NCBI GenBank assembly: GCA_964495085.1
Contig: CAZBUK010000027.1
Location: forward strand, 1 to 45,004
Direction of reading: 5' to 3'
Origin: CAZBUK01 sp964495085
GTDB lineage: Bacteria > Bacteroidota > Ignavibacteria > T3Sed10-11
DNA: 45,004 bases
The notes beneath the pieces are model-generated. The model worked only from the letters and a program-made list of their open reading frames with translations, did no database searches and was not told where the DNA came from. This document shows, piece by piece, positions 27,392 to 37,158 of this stretch. The translations under genes and the position numbers were made by a program. The first letter of the stretch is position 1, and every line of letters begins with the position of its first letter.

Positions 27392-29194
27392 TCAGACTTT
27401 CTTGATTGAGTTTTCTACGTTCCTCAGGTCCGGGATTTTCTTTCTAAAATAAAGGAGCAGGACAATTCCGAGGATAAATGTACTTACCCCCGCTATGAAA
27501 TTCAACCTGTGAACCTCATCAGATGCGGGTATGAGTTCCATCGCCATCAAAGCGACTCCAAGAACGGTCATAAGCAATCCCACAATACGATACGCGCTCA
27601 GCGCATTTTTATCGAAACCTGAACCCGTATCAAAGACCGGGGTTTGCATATCGAGAGCAAATTGACGGATATGCACACTATATGATGCATCCTTTCTGTA
27701 CCAGAGACCTGAGGCGAAAAACACCGCACCGCTTGTGAGCATCCCCCCGAATACGTTGAACTGGTATTGCACAGCGGAGAAATCGATGAATACGTTCCCC
27801 GCCAGCACAACCAGCAAGCCGGCCGAGACAGCTGCGATTGCGGACCATGGAGGAGTTTTCGTGTAAATGAAACCGAGCATGACCGGTGTCAACATCGAGG
27901 GTCCGAACCATGAATAATACATCAACGCGAAATCAAAGACTCCCCGTGTTCGCTGTACCGATAGAGCGGTGATGATAGCAAGCACTCCGAGTGAGAACGC
28001 CGTAATCCTTCCGGTACGGAGTTGACGCCGATCGTCCGGGACCGCACCGGTCAGTGATTTTTTCAGTTTGACGTAAACATCCTTCACCAGAATCGACGCG
28101 ATATAATTCAATTGCGTATCCACCGAGCTCATCGTAGCTGCGAGAATTGCCGAAATCGATATGCCGATGAGTCCGTTTGGAAGCAGAGCCAGCGCCAGGG
28201 TGACGAACGACGCTTCTGCCGGATCGGTTAGCTCCGGCCAGAGAGTCTCCATAGACGGGAAGAGGAGGCGGGCAGCCATTGTCGGTGCGACCCAGAGGAT
28301 CGGCAACAGAAGACTCAAGATTCCGCAGAGTACGGCCATTTTCCGCGCATCTCTTTCCGTCGGCACGCTATAATATCTTTGCCCGACGTACCAGGCCGCA
28401 TTGTATCCCATGAGGGTGTTGACCAGATATGCGATATAGAAGGCAGGATTGCCCGCAACATCGCCGAACCCGAGATATCCTTCGGGTGCATCCGCGAAAA
28501 GGCGAACGACGCCCGCACTGAAGCCATCCGTTCCCCCGAGCGCTGAGAAAGAGAGCGGAAAAATCAAAACCGTAATTATGACGATCACAATAAACTGCAG
28601 AACGTCGGTGATGACGACGGCCCACAATCCTCCTGCACTTGTGTAGATTAAAAGAACGAGGCCGGATACTATCATCGTCGCTTCCAGACCGCTCAGTGTA
28701 AAGAATAAAACTTGAATCTCGAGCGAGCTGATCCCGAGGGCAGTCGAAATAAAAATACACAGAATGTACAGGCCTAGTCCCAGCCCGAGAATGGCGGGTA
28801 TAATCGAAAGCAGTGTGTAATAGTACGTCGTTTCCTGGGAATACCTCCTGGTCAGAAACTCCATAGGCGACGATAATCGCGCCCGGCTCCACCGCCTTGC
28901 ATAGACGAAGTATCCGAGTATATAACCCCAGAAAGCGGAAGTAAAAAGCAGAATCGCGGGCAATCCGTTATGATAGGTATAGCCCGCAGCGGCTACGAAC
29001 ATAAAGGCCGAAAACCCGGAGACGAACGTGGAAAGTCCGGCAATCCACCAGGGTATTTTCCCTCCTCCCTTAAAAAAATCGTCGGCCGATTTATTAAAAC
29101 GGGTAAGGTATATCCCGACGCCGGTTAACAGAACGATGTAGATTCCGATGACAATAAAGTCGAGATGATTGACGTATTTGATTTGATCGATCAA
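27392..29194 (-). CDS. Sodium:solute symporter (SSS family)
   Basis: 600 residues with about 13-14 membrane segments and the SSS-family pattern: DDFFKGGGKIPWW at the first loop, then GFSAFMFVAAAGYTY, SAGGLWAVVITDVLQF and AATMSSVDTQLN. It takes up sugars, sialic acid or organic solutes with sodium. The C-terminus has extra helices and a final charged tail. The best frame starts at TTG 29194; no in-frame ATG precedes the first membrane helix and there is no clear Shine-Dalgarno, so initiation may be weak. It lies 129 bp after the heparinase-like gene and 5 bp before the amidase gene. Confidence 0.92.
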   Translation of the reverse strand: MIDQIKYVNHLDFIVIGIYIVLLTGVGIYLTRFNKSADDFFKGGGKIPWWIAGLSTFVSGFSAFMFVAAAGYTYHNGLPAILLFTSAFWGYILGYFVYARRWSRARLSSPMEFLTRRYSQETTYYYTLLSIIPAILGLGLGLYILCIFISTALGISSLEIQVLFFTLSGLEATMIVSGLVLLIYTSAGGLWAVVITDVLQFIVIVIITVLIFPLSFSALGGTDGFSAGVVRLFADAPEGYLGFGDVAGNPAFYIAYLVNTLMGYNAAWYVGQRYYSVPTERDARKMAVLCGILSLLLPILWVAPTMAARLLFPSMETLWPELTDPAEASFVTLALALLPNGLIGISISAILAATMSSVDTQLNYIASILVKDVYVKLKKSLTGAVPDDRRQLRTGRITAFSLGVLAIITALSVQRTRGVFDFALMYYSWFGPSMLTPVMLGFIYTKTPPWSAIAAVSAGLLVVLAGNVFIDFSAVQYQFNVFGGMLTSGAVFFASGLWYRKDASYSVHIRQFALDMQTPVFDTGSGFDKNALSAYRIVGLLMTVLGVALMAMELIPASDEVHRLNFIAGVSTFILGIVLLLYFRKKIPDLRNVENSIKKV

Positions 29195-29323
29195 GAACGT
29201 TCATCGTTAAGGAAAGTGGAATCGCCTTTTAAATTTAATCCCGAACGGATGATCATGCCTTCGATACCGGGCATCTGAAAAAATTATTACCCCACTGTTG
29301 TTTCCACACACCCGGTTCAGTCT

Positions 29324-31393
29324 CTATCGTATCGAAATGTCCGGTACATCACCCTCACCGACGATACCGACGTTAATCGCCGTGCCGTTGTGTTCACCGG
29401 TTATTCTCCATCCGGCACCTTCTCTGAGAATCGAAACGGTTCCGGAGGGTTGACCGCTCCGCTGCGCCGTACAGACCGAGACTAACGTATGAACCGGAGC
29501 AGGTTCGGTTTCGACCTGAATGTACGGATACTTGCCAACCTCTCCCTTCGGCGTTTGCTCCATTCCTATATAGAGATCCGCAGATTCTCCCTCCGGAATA
29601 TCCAGAATGCCGGCGGTAATTTTTACGAGGCTTTCGCTTTTACATATCGCATTGAGATAGGCGCCCGGCCGTATGATCCTGAATCCTGTCTCCGTCACCG
29701 TTCCCGACCCATTCTGATCGTCGTTATGGATCTGGAAACGCAGTTGAACTCTCGAAGTATCTCCCGTTACCGAGATCTTATCGAACAGTATCAGAATATC
29801 GGGTTTCAGAAATATTACCGTACGAATAACCTTCCGGAAGGTATCGTCCACCAGACGGTACGCATCGGTCGCATCGCTCGTTGCGATCATGCTGCCGCTC
29901 GAAGTCATGTAATGAAGAATTCTGGCTTCTGCCCAGGACGAATTCGTCCCTTCCCTCCCGTCGTGGTATTGGTGCCCTTTTCCGTCGATCAGCACCGCCG
30001 TATGCGCCTCGGTCTGCCGAAGGATCCATAACGGCAGCGTATTCGAATATGCAGCATTGAACGGATCATGCAGCAGCCTCTCGCCGTACGCCTTAAAGAT
30101 CACACTGTTGCGGTCGGCATGTTCGTGGTTCGCCGGACCGCCGCTCCGGAACGCAACGACAGCGCTCTGTTCGTCCCAACCGCTGCGTGAGACCACCCAA
30201 TCGTTCACGAACCGTGCATCAAGAAGCTCAGGTGTCGGCTGCCGGGATTCGATGTCCGGATCGAACCAGATTACTCCGAAATGAGACCCCGCATCGCCGA
30301 TCGATGTAACAACATGCTGGGCGATGCCGTCGTTCGTCGAGCGGGCTATCCAACCGGCTACCGACAAATCTCCCATATTCTTCGCATCGCCGAAATTGAT
30401 TGCATCGTTCAGATTCCCTCGTGTCGGCATCGACATCTGCAGTGCGTGCCGGACGGTACCCGGAAAATTAATGATCGACCGTTCGTCGATACCGTAGCTG
30501 CGATAAAGAATCTCCACAAATAATGTCATATGGAGAGTCGTATAGCCCCAATAGCTTATACCTTCGTCGTAGCTCCCATCCGACCCATACATAGGGGCGA
30601 AGGCGCGGGCGCTCTGGAGAGCCATATCCAGCCACCGGGGAGCCTGGGGATGCCTATCGCGCAGAAGACATGCCGCCATAGCCAATCCGGCGATCGGGAT
30701 CACCTTCAGATTGGTTGAATTCAAAATGATCGGCCACCTGCTCAAATCGTACCTGAACCGGTAGTCGCTCTCCGGATCGAAGCTCCATCCCCTGACACGG
30801 TCGGGATGCCGCATGCCGTAGAGCGTTTGATAGCAGGCGGGCGCCCCTTTTACCGCGATCTGTTCTTCGATATCGCTCACCATTGCAGAGGAAAGAGAAT
30901 CCGAAAGCCATTCACGGGCGAGACTCATCGCGATCGTCGTCTCGGGAGCTCGCTGCAGTCCGATCGTGATCTCTCCTCCTTCGAGAAAGTAGTCCCATTT
31001 TTTAAACTGCAGGAGCCTCTCGATTGCCCGCAGCGAAATCTCAAGATGTTTCTTGTCCTCCTCGACCAGATACACAAAGGAGGATCTTTCCAGAATCTTC
31101 CATGTGCGGAGAAGATGCCTCACGTGGTTATACAGGTCGAGTTCATCCCGTAAGAACCTTGTATCGTCCGCGAGATCCGCATTCGCCATCCGTTCCCAGA
31201 GCTGGGCGAATCGCGGATGTTTGACGGTTCGTCGTATCCTCGGCAGGTCGCTCCGGTCGAGAAGAAGTCCTCCCGGCTTTTCTTGAGAATGAGATGATAT
31301 TGCCCCGGCAGCGAACGTCCGGAATGGATGAATAAGAAGAGCAGTACTCAGCATCGCCGTACCGCTCAGAAACATTCGTCGGTCCGATTTCAT
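29324..31393 (-). CDS. Heparinase II/III-like polysaccharide lyase, Tat-exported
   Basis: 689 residues. The N-terminus has a twin-arginine motif (SDRRMFLSG) and a hydrophobic stretch ending near residue 32 (AAGA), so export by Tat is likely. An alpha/alpha-toroid domain follows (about 90-370), then a Hepar_II_III-type beta-sandwich (about 390-650) with ANHEHADRNS near residue 428, typical of lyases for heparan, alginate or related uronic-acid polymers. Lyase activity would give unsaturated uronates. The exact PL family and substrate are not visible. AGGA precedes the ATG closely. It lies 79 bp after the PfkB kinase gene and before the symporter, fitting depolymerise-then-import. Confidence 0.87.
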   Translation of the reverse strand: MKSDRRMFLSGTAMLSTALLIHPFRTFAAGAISSHSQEKPGGLLLDRSDLPRIRRTVKHPRFAQLWERMANADLADDTRFLRDELDLYNHVRHLLRTWKILERSSFVYLVEEDKKHLEISLRAIERLLQFKKWDYFLEGGEITIGLQRAPETTIAMSLAREWLSDSLSSAMVSDIEEQIAVKGAPACYQTLYGMRHPDRVRGWSFDPESDYRFRYDLSRWPIILNSTNLKVIPIAGLAMAACLLRDRHPQAPRWLDMALQSARAFAPMYGSDGSYDEGISYWGYTTLHMTLFVEILYRSYGIDERSIINFPGTVRHALQMSMPTRGNLNDAINFGDAKNMGDLSVAGWIARSTNDGIAQHVVTSIGDAGSHFGVIWFDPDIESRQPTPELLDARFVNDWVVSRSGWDEQSAVVAFRSGGPANHEHADRNSVIFKAYGERLLHDPFNAAYSNTLPLWILRQTEAHTAVLIDGKGHQYHDGREGTNSSWAEARILHYMTSSGSMIATSDATDAYRLVDDTFRKVIRTVIFLKPDILILFDKISVTGDTSRVQLRFQIHNDDQNGSGTVTETGFRIIRPGAYLNAICKSESLVKITAGILDIPEGESADLYIGMEQTPKGEVGKYPYIQVETEPAPVHTLVSVCTAQRSGQPSGTVSILREGAGWRITGEHNGTAINVGIVGEGDVPDISIR

Positions 31394-31472
31394 TATCCTG
31401 AAGTTCCTCTCTTTGTGGAATTACATTTTTATTGGATACATTGTCCAGCAGGCTTGGAAATTATTTCGCCGT

Positions 31473-32420
31473 TCATCGGACATAAGATTCAAATTTCCTG
31501 ACAGCCGTCGAAGCGCCGATCTGCGAGATACAATCTGCAGCGACACCGGTTCCTATACGCGCGGATTCGAACGGATCGAACCCGCGTATAGTAGCCGCGA
31601 GATAGCCCGAAATAAACGCATCCCCCGCACCCGTCGTATCGATAACAGCGTCGACAGACCTGGATGGAACATTTCGCACCAGATTCTTATCCGATAGGAG
31701 ACATCCGTCTCTACCCAATTTTATCCCCACTACTCCCGGCGCCCCGCAGGAATAATAAAAATCGATCATCTGTCCCGGGTCTTTTATTCCTGTCAAAGCG
31801 AATGATTCTTCAAAACTGGGTATGAATACGTCTATAAAAGGCAGGATCTTCCGGATCCGATCCGGAGGGGTATCCGGGTTTCCGCCAGTGTCAAGAAGAA
31901 TCGGAATTCCGGTCTCTGTTTTAATCTTTTGCAGCAATTCGGGAAGCTGTATCTCGAGTTCGGGGAGCAGGCCCAGGTACCCGAGCGCCAGCATTCCGGC
32001 TTGCGCGATCCTCTCCATCTGAGACAGGATATCATGTTGGCTGAAATTCTTGAGGCATCCGCGTGTGTGGAGAAACGATCTTTCTCCCTCCGCATTGATG
32101 CAAACGATCGTCGACGAGGTCTGCTCTGTCTCATCGAAAGTCATCGCGGAGGAATCGATTCCGAATCGCAGGTATTCCTGCTCGAGAAACCGTCCGAGCT
32201 CGTCCTTCCCTATTCTCGTGACCGGCACCGATGAGAATCCGAGCTTAGCCAGGTTGATACAAATATTTGAAACGTTTCCGCCGCTCGTCAGTTTAATAGA
32301 TTCAATTATTTTCAACCCGCCCGGTTCGGGGATATCGTTCGCATCGACGATCCTTCCAAGTACATCGACGACGGCAAGTCCCGCAACGACCACATCGGTC
32401 GATAAGGTTAGATTATTCAT
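31473..32420 (-). CDS. PfkB-family sugar kinase (ribokinase-like)
   Basis: 315 residues. Ribokinase-fold signatures are GGNVSNICINLAKLG near residue 48 and DTTGAGDAFISG with catalytic Asp267. It is closer to the ribokinase/2-keto-3-deoxygluconate kinase branch than to FruK/LacC; the exact substrate is open. After uronate-polymer lysis a 2-keto-3-deoxy sugar acid would be a sensible substrate, but this is inferred. Its ATG lies inside the end of the upstream 589-residue lipoprotein gene (8-bp overlap), so it is translated from the same message as the secreted proteins. The heparinase-like gene follows after 79 bp. Confidence 0.9.
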   Translation of the reverse strand: MNNLTLSTDVVVAGLAVVDVLGRIVDANDIPEPGGLKIIESIKLTSGGNVSNICINLAKLGFSSVPVTRIGKDELGRFLEQEYLRFGIDSSAMTFDETEQTSSTIVCINAEGERSFLHTRGCLKNFSQHDILSQMERIAQAGMLALGYLGLLPELEIQLPELLQKIKTETGIPILLDTGGNPDTPPDRIRKILPFIDVFIPSFEESFALTGIKDPGQMIDFYYSCGAPGVVGIKLGRDGCLLSDKNLVRNVPSRSVDAVIDTTGAGDAFISGYLAATIRGFDPFESARIGTGVAADCISQIGASTAVRKFESYVR

Positions 32421-34182
32421 AAATCCGTAGCCGTTTGAAATCGAGAGTCCGTTTTCTGTTCCCGTATGTGATTGTCAGCATTTCACTTCCGACCGAGGCG
32501 TTCAGATGCGGACCTTCGAAGAGTTCATAGCCTGAGAGATCGACCGGATTGTTGTCTAACTTTCTCCTATCGGGAAAGGCAAACTCCATAAGATGTCCTT
32601 CCGCATTTCGATACCGCAGCGATACCGCGTGATCTTGCAATTCTGCTTCAGGCTGAAGACTGCCCACGACGTCGATAAAGTTATCGAACGAACCGATCTC
32701 GGTTTCGGATCTCACTTCAACGACGTAACCGTTCTGCCGATGCCTGCTCCTCAGTCGCCAGTTCGATTCTTCCTCCATCCATTCATAGGGCTGCAAGGGG
32801 TACCAGCCGATGTAGGTTCTCCCGGCCTGAGCGAGAATCCATCCCGAAGGATGCCTGATCAACTGTTCAAGATTTCGGGGGAAATACCCGCTTATGTGAC
32901 CGGAGTTCGTCCCTTCGGGTATATCGTAAAGCACGAGAAGGGTATTCCGGTATTGAAATGTACGCTCGTAGGGAGACCCGCCCGTCCATTTATCGGGACT
33001 ATTATAAGTGCTCTTCGACGGAACCACATCGGCTACGAGCGTCTTCACCCGCTGTGGAAAGAACATAGCTAACTCATATCCCGACCAGTATGGATGAAGT
33101 CCGAAAACCGCAGTATAGGGGGAACCGTCGGTGAAGCGTACCGACCAGGTATGCTGCTGAATCGGTTGGAGTATGCCCCCCTGTAAAGACCCGAGCGCAT
33201 AGTCTTCAGTCATATAAGTATATTTATATACGGGAGGGTTTTTCTCTTCCGCAAATCGGATTGCGTTCCGGACTCGCTTGCGTTCCCGGTGTACATACGT
33301 CCGGTTCCGGTCTGTGGCAACATCATAGATGATTTCGGGGAGGCGATATGCGGCGAGAGCCGGGAAAAGGATCCATCCGGAAAGGGATGGAATTCCCGTG
33401 CCGAAGTACAGGTATGCAAACGCCGATGCATTCCCCCGCAGGGGTTGGTAAACGGCAGGTTCCGTTACCCGGCTGAAACCTCCTACATATTGACCTTCGA
33501 GGTGATCCACTGCAAAGTCGGCAAGCAGGTAATCAGTCATCATCGCGGCCCGCTTTCTCATTGATTTATCTTCGGCAAATTCCGCCAGAAGAACCATCGG
33601 GATAACGTATTCCGGGAGGTAGTCAGGGGAGTCGAATTCACCCTGGCCTATCGTGGTCGTGATCTTCACCCAGTGTATGAGATATTCTCTTGATTCCTCC
33701 AGGTTTTCTTCCGATGATTTACCGTTGAACCATGCAGAGCCTGGAAGGCCGGGCCATTGTTCGGCGGCCAGGTATAACGATGCATAATACATACACCAAT
33801 GATTTTCAGTATCACCCCGATAGGGTGCATACGTCCGCCAGGCATCACGTACCGCCCGGTTCACTTCTTCCGACATTTCATTTTTCCCATGCAGGTACGC
33901 TCCTATTACCGGGAACATCCAGAACATATCTCCCCGGGGCTCTTTGAGCAAGTCGAGAAACATGCTGTCTGCCGTTAAGACGTTTGTACCCGCTGCATAC
34001 TTGGCAGCGACCGAGTAATAATTCCGGGCTGCGGTTGTATCAAAATGATGAACAACTGTGGCTGCACGCGTCCGGTAATCCTCGAGATAAACTATATAGG
34101 ATTCCGATAACGGTCGATCACTCCGGCAGCCATTCAGCATTCCGACAAAGATGAGGAGATATGAAAAGGATATATTTTTCAT
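32413..34182 (-). CDS. Lipoprotein of unknown function, copy A of the 590-residue pair
   Basis: 589 residues. A lipobox (LNGC, Cys19) predicts an outer-membrane or periplasmic lipoprotein. It is clearly homologous along its length to the protein at 35355-37139, with shared blocks RGDTENHW, WFNGKSS, ITTTIGQGEFDSP, NPPVYKYTYMT, GGILQPIQQHTW and PDKW. The first 300 residues are helical and look like an alpha/alpha toroid, and the last 250 are beta-rich: the architecture of heparinase-, alginate- and chondroitin-type lyases. I cannot name the family. The conserved ENH, EFDSP and QQHTW are candidates for an active site. It is 125 bp after propeller copy A and overlaps the PfkB gene by 8 bp. Confidence 0.8.
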   Translation of the reverse strand: MKNISFSYLLIFVGMLNGCRSDRPLSESYIVYLEDYRTRAATVVHHFDTTAARNYYSVAAKYAAGTNVLTADSMFLDLLKEPRGDMFWMFPVIGAYLHGKNEMSEEVNRAVRDAWRTYAPYRGDTENHWCMYYASLYLAAEQWPGLPGSAWFNGKSSEENLEESREYLIHWVKITTTIGQGEFDSPDYLPEYVIPMVLLAEFAEDKSMRKRAAMMTDYLLADFAVDHLEGQYVGGFSRVTEPAVYQPLRGNASAFAYLYFGTGIPSLSGWILFPALAAYRLPEIIYDVATDRNRTYVHRERKRVRNAIRFAEEKNPPVYKYTYMTEDYALGSLQGGILQPIQQHTWSVRFTDGSPYTAVFGLHPYWSGYELAMFFPQRVKTLVADVVPSKSTYNSPDKWTGGSPYERTFQYRNTLLVLYDIPEGTNSGHISGYFPRNLEQLIRHPSGWILAQAGRTYIGWYPLQPYEWMEEESNWRLRSRHRQNGYVVEVRSETEIGSFDNFIDVVGSLQPEAELQDHAVSLRYRNAEGHLMEFAFPDRRKLDNNPVDLSGYELFEGPHLNASVGSEMLTITYGNRKRTLDFKRLRIYE

Positions 34183-34307
34183 ACTATTTGAAATGCGTGA
34201 GATTAATCCACTTGAAGATTCATTTTAATATGGCCTGTTTAACCGGGACTGTATTATGTTCCCAACTCTTTCATATCTATCCCAAGCCGTGAAACCGTCC
34301 TCCGGAC

Positions 34308-35345
34308 TTACTCGCCCATCCGGTACGGGATGAATTCGACCTGTTGAATATGCGCGCCGAACAATCCGGCATGGTTCCACGTTATCCCGCCGTCGAACGA
34401 TTCGAATACTCCCTCGCCGTTCGTTCCGATAACGATATGATCTTTATTCGCGGGATTTATAGTCACGGCATAGATTGCTTCGATCTTCGCAGGTATCTCA
34501 ATGCGCTGCCAGAATCTACCCCTATCGAGACTTCGCCACAGCCCTGTTCGGTAACCTCCTGCATAGGCGGTGTCGCCGCCGGGTGAAATCGCAATGCAAT
34601 AGATTGCCGATGCCGGAATTCCGTCCCCCCGTAACCAGCTCGATCCCCCGTCATGGCTCACGTACACGCCATGATCCTCCGTTCCAACGAACAACGTCGC
34701 CGGCTGCGTCGAATGTTGCACAACCTCCAGAATCTGCGGAGCGCCAACCTCCATCGGCTTCCAGGTCATACCGCCATCCACCGAACGGTACAGGTCGTCC
34801 TCGGCGGCTGCGTAGAGCATATCGGCGTTAAGGACATCTATTCTTACTCTCTGTACGAACCATCTTCTCATACCGGTCATACGTTCAACCCATGACTTCC
34901 CGTCATCGTCGGTCTTATAAATACCAAACGGTGTCGATATATAGACGACCGCCGGGTTATCGGGATGAGGAGCGACGGATAGTATGTCCTCGGTACTCCA
35001 ACCGGTCAATACCTTCCAGGTTTTTCCGCCGTCCGAAGATCTGTGGAGTCCGTTCCCCCCCGCAAGATACATCCTGAAGATTGTATCACGATTGTAATAA
35101 CCCAGACCGTATGAAAATACGTTCGGGTGATGCAGGTTCCTCCAATCAGATACCGATGTACGAATAAACAGCCCCACCGACCGTGCGGGATCCGCATATC
35201 CGAGCGGGGTCTGTTGTGCGGGTCTGCTGAAGAGGACGACCGCATACAAGGCAGATACCTGCCCGTCATCCCCATGCGCCAAGTCGTTCGACAGGCACAG
35301 ACAAAGTGCCGCAACCAATAAAAATGTTAACCTCTTCTGCGACAT
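34308..35345 (-). CDS. Secreted Asp-box (BNR) beta-propeller protein, copy A
   Basis: 345 residues with an N-terminal Sec signal peptide (KRLTFLLVAALCLCLS...AHG). At least six Asp-box motifs SxDxGxxW are visible (SSDGGKTW, TDDDGKSW, SVDGGMTW, SHDGGSSW, SLDRGRFW, SFDGGITW), as in sialidase/sortilin/YCF48-type propellers. Such proteins bind or cleave glycans or act as assembly factors; no sialidase arginine triad was recognised. It starts 9 bp after the stop of the 594-residue protein, so the two are co-transcribed. It is a relative of the protein at 37159-38154, and both precede a 590-residue protein gene. Confidence 0.87.
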   Translation of the reverse strand: MSQKRLTFLLVAALCLCLSNDLAHGDDGQVSALYAVVLFSRPAQQTPLGYADPARSVGLFIRTSVSDWRNLHHPNVFSYGLGYYNRDTIFRMYLAGGNGLHRSSDGGKTWKVLTGWSTEDILSVAPHPDNPAVVYISTPFGIYKTDDDGKSWVERMTGMRRWFVQRVRIDVLNADMLYAAAEDDLYRSVDGGMTWKPMEVGAPQILEVVQHSTQPATLFVGTEDHGVYVSHDGGSSWLRGDGIPASAIYCIAISPGGDTAYAGGYRTGLWRSLDRGRFWQRIEIPAKIEAIYAVTINPANKDHIVIGTNGEGVFESFDGGITWNHAGLFGAHIQQVEFIPYRMGE

Positions 35346-35354
35346 ACCGATGCA

Positions 35355-37139
35355 CTATTCTCCGTTGATCGTCAAGTTATTAAAATCGAGAATGCGTTGG
35401 CTGTTTTCATGACGGATCGTGAGTATCCTTGAACCGACATCGCTTTGCAGAAACGGTCCGTTAAAAAGGCGATAGTCGATAAAATCTACCGGAATTCCAT
35501 CAATTTTTCTCTCGCCGTCGTACGTGAAATCCAGGACGACGCCTCTCCGGGTTGTATATGAGACTGCCCATTCAGAGCCGGGATCCTCGCGAACGACGGG
35601 AGGATCGTGGTGTGCCCCGGCGAAGGCTTCGAACGAACTAAAATCGTCTGATCCTGCCACTTCCATGACTATCCCGTTTTGTAACGGATAACTCCGCAGC
35701 CGGAAATTTACACCTTCGTCTGTTTTCTCATACTCTCTCAGTTGATACAGCTTGACATATACCGATCCGCTCCTGGCGAGAATCCAGCCCGACGAATGGA
35801 ACATCAGCTCATCGAAATTCTTCGGAAGGAAAGTATTTATATGGGGGTGTTTCGCATCCCCGGCTATATTGTACAGGACAATGATGGCGTCTTTATGCTG
35901 AAATGTTTGTTCATACGGTGAGCTTGAATTCCATTTATCGGGACTCGTATAAACGTAGTGATATCGGTCGACCTCGTCGGCAAGGAATTTTATCTCTTCC
36001 GGAAAGAACATTGCCAGCTCAATTCCGGAATAGTACGGATGTAGTGTGAATATCGTATTGTACGGCAGACCGGAACCCAGCGTTAAGTCCCAGGTATGCT
36101 GCTGGATCGGCTGAAGTATGCCCCCATGCAGTGAACCTAATACATATTCGGATGTCATATAGGTATACTTATATACCGGAGGATTTCGCGAATCGCCGAA
36201 TCGTATCATATTTCTTGTACGTTTGGTCTCAGTATGTACGTATGGCTGCCGGCGGTCGGTCGCGATCCGGTAGATAATCTCAGGAAGCCGGTAGGTTCCG
36301 AGCGCTCCGAAAACAATATCCCATGTCGGATGACGTGGCGTTCCATGCGGATTCTGCCAGGGAGGAAACTCCGGTTTACCGAAGTACAACCAGGCCCAGG
36401 CAGTACTCGGCGGTAGAAGCGGATTGACTATATCGCCGGGATAATCCCTGCTATGTCCTCCGCCGTAATTCCCCGACAGATGCTCGGCTGCGAAATCGGC
36501 GAACAGATAATCGATCATCATGTAAGCCCGACGCTTCATAACGGGATCTTTCGCGAATTCGTACAACACGAGCATCGGAGTTATGAACGTGGTGAAATAG
36601 GTCGGTGAATCGAATTCCCCCTGCCCGATGGTAGTGGTGATCTGAATCCAACTATTCAGCCATCCCTCGGCTTCCGAAAAATTATCCGCTGAGCTTTTCC
36701 CATTGAACCAATCCACTCCGGTCATTTCAGGCCACGTTTGCGCCGCGAGATAGAGTCCTGTATAGTACATTACCCAATGGTTTTCGGTATCGCCCCGGTA
36801 CATAGAGCGAACCTTATAGGCATTTCTGATTTTCAGCTTGAGGTGTTCCGGAAGCACCTCCTGCGTAAATAGATAACTCGATATGAGCTGGTAAGCATAG
36901 AACATCCCTCCCTGCGCTTCATCTGAAATCAGTGAGTCCATCCGTTCCAGTGCGGTAGACAAATCCATGCCTCGAACAAGCTTCGCGGTGACCGTGTAGA
37001 TATCGTACCTTGATGCGAGCGATGCCGCTTCGAGTGTCGCCGCCACGCGCAAATCATAGAGCTGTGACGATGCCGGCGAAGACCCCGCCGCCGTGATGGA
37101 AAGAATAATTACATATGTGATGAGTACATGTATTTTCAT
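35355..37139 (-). CDS. Secreted protein of unknown function, copy B of the 590-residue pair
   Basis: 594 residues with a Sec signal peptide (MKIHVLITYVIILS...SSPASSQ) but no lipobox, unlike copy A at 32413-34182. The body aligns with copy A from start to end, with shared RGDTENHW, WFNGKSS, TTTIGQGEFDSP, PPVYKYTYMT, GGILQPIQQHTW and SPDKW, and the same alpha-helical then beta-rich layout. The block FADFAAEHLSGNYGGGHSR resembles a widespread uncharacterised toroid family known to me only by pattern. Function is unknown; a glycan lyase or hydrolase is inferred from layout and neighbours. It starts 19 bp after propeller copy B and ends 9 bp before propeller copy A. Confidence 0.8.
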   Translation of the reverse strand: MKIHVLITYVIILSITAAGSSPASSQLYDLRVAATLEAASLASRYDIYTVTAKLVRGMDLSTALERMDSLISDEAQGGMFYAYQLISSYLFTQEVLPEHLKLKIRNAYKVRSMYRGDTENHWVMYYTGLYLAAQTWPEMTGVDWFNGKSSADNFSEAEGWLNSWIQITTTIGQGEFDSPTYFTTFITPMLVLYEFAKDPVMKRRAYMMIDYLFADFAAEHLSGNYGGGHSRDYPGDIVNPLLPPSTAWAWLYFGKPEFPPWQNPHGTPRHPTWDIVFGALGTYRLPEIIYRIATDRRQPYVHTETKRTRNMIRFGDSRNPPVYKYTYMTSEYVLGSLHGGILQPIQQHTWDLTLGSGLPYNTIFTLHPYYSGIELAMFFPEEIKFLADEVDRYHYVYTSPDKWNSSSPYEQTFQHKDAIIVLYNIAGDAKHPHINTFLPKNFDELMFHSSGWILARSGSVYVKLYQLREYEKTDEGVNFRLRSYPLQNGIVMEVAGSDDFSSFEAFAGAHHDPPVVREDPGSEWAVSYTTRRGVVLDFTYDGERKIDGIPVDFIDYRLFNGPFLQSDVGSRILTIRHENSQRILDFNNLTINGE

Positions 37140-37158
37140 AATAGATTATCTTATGGAT

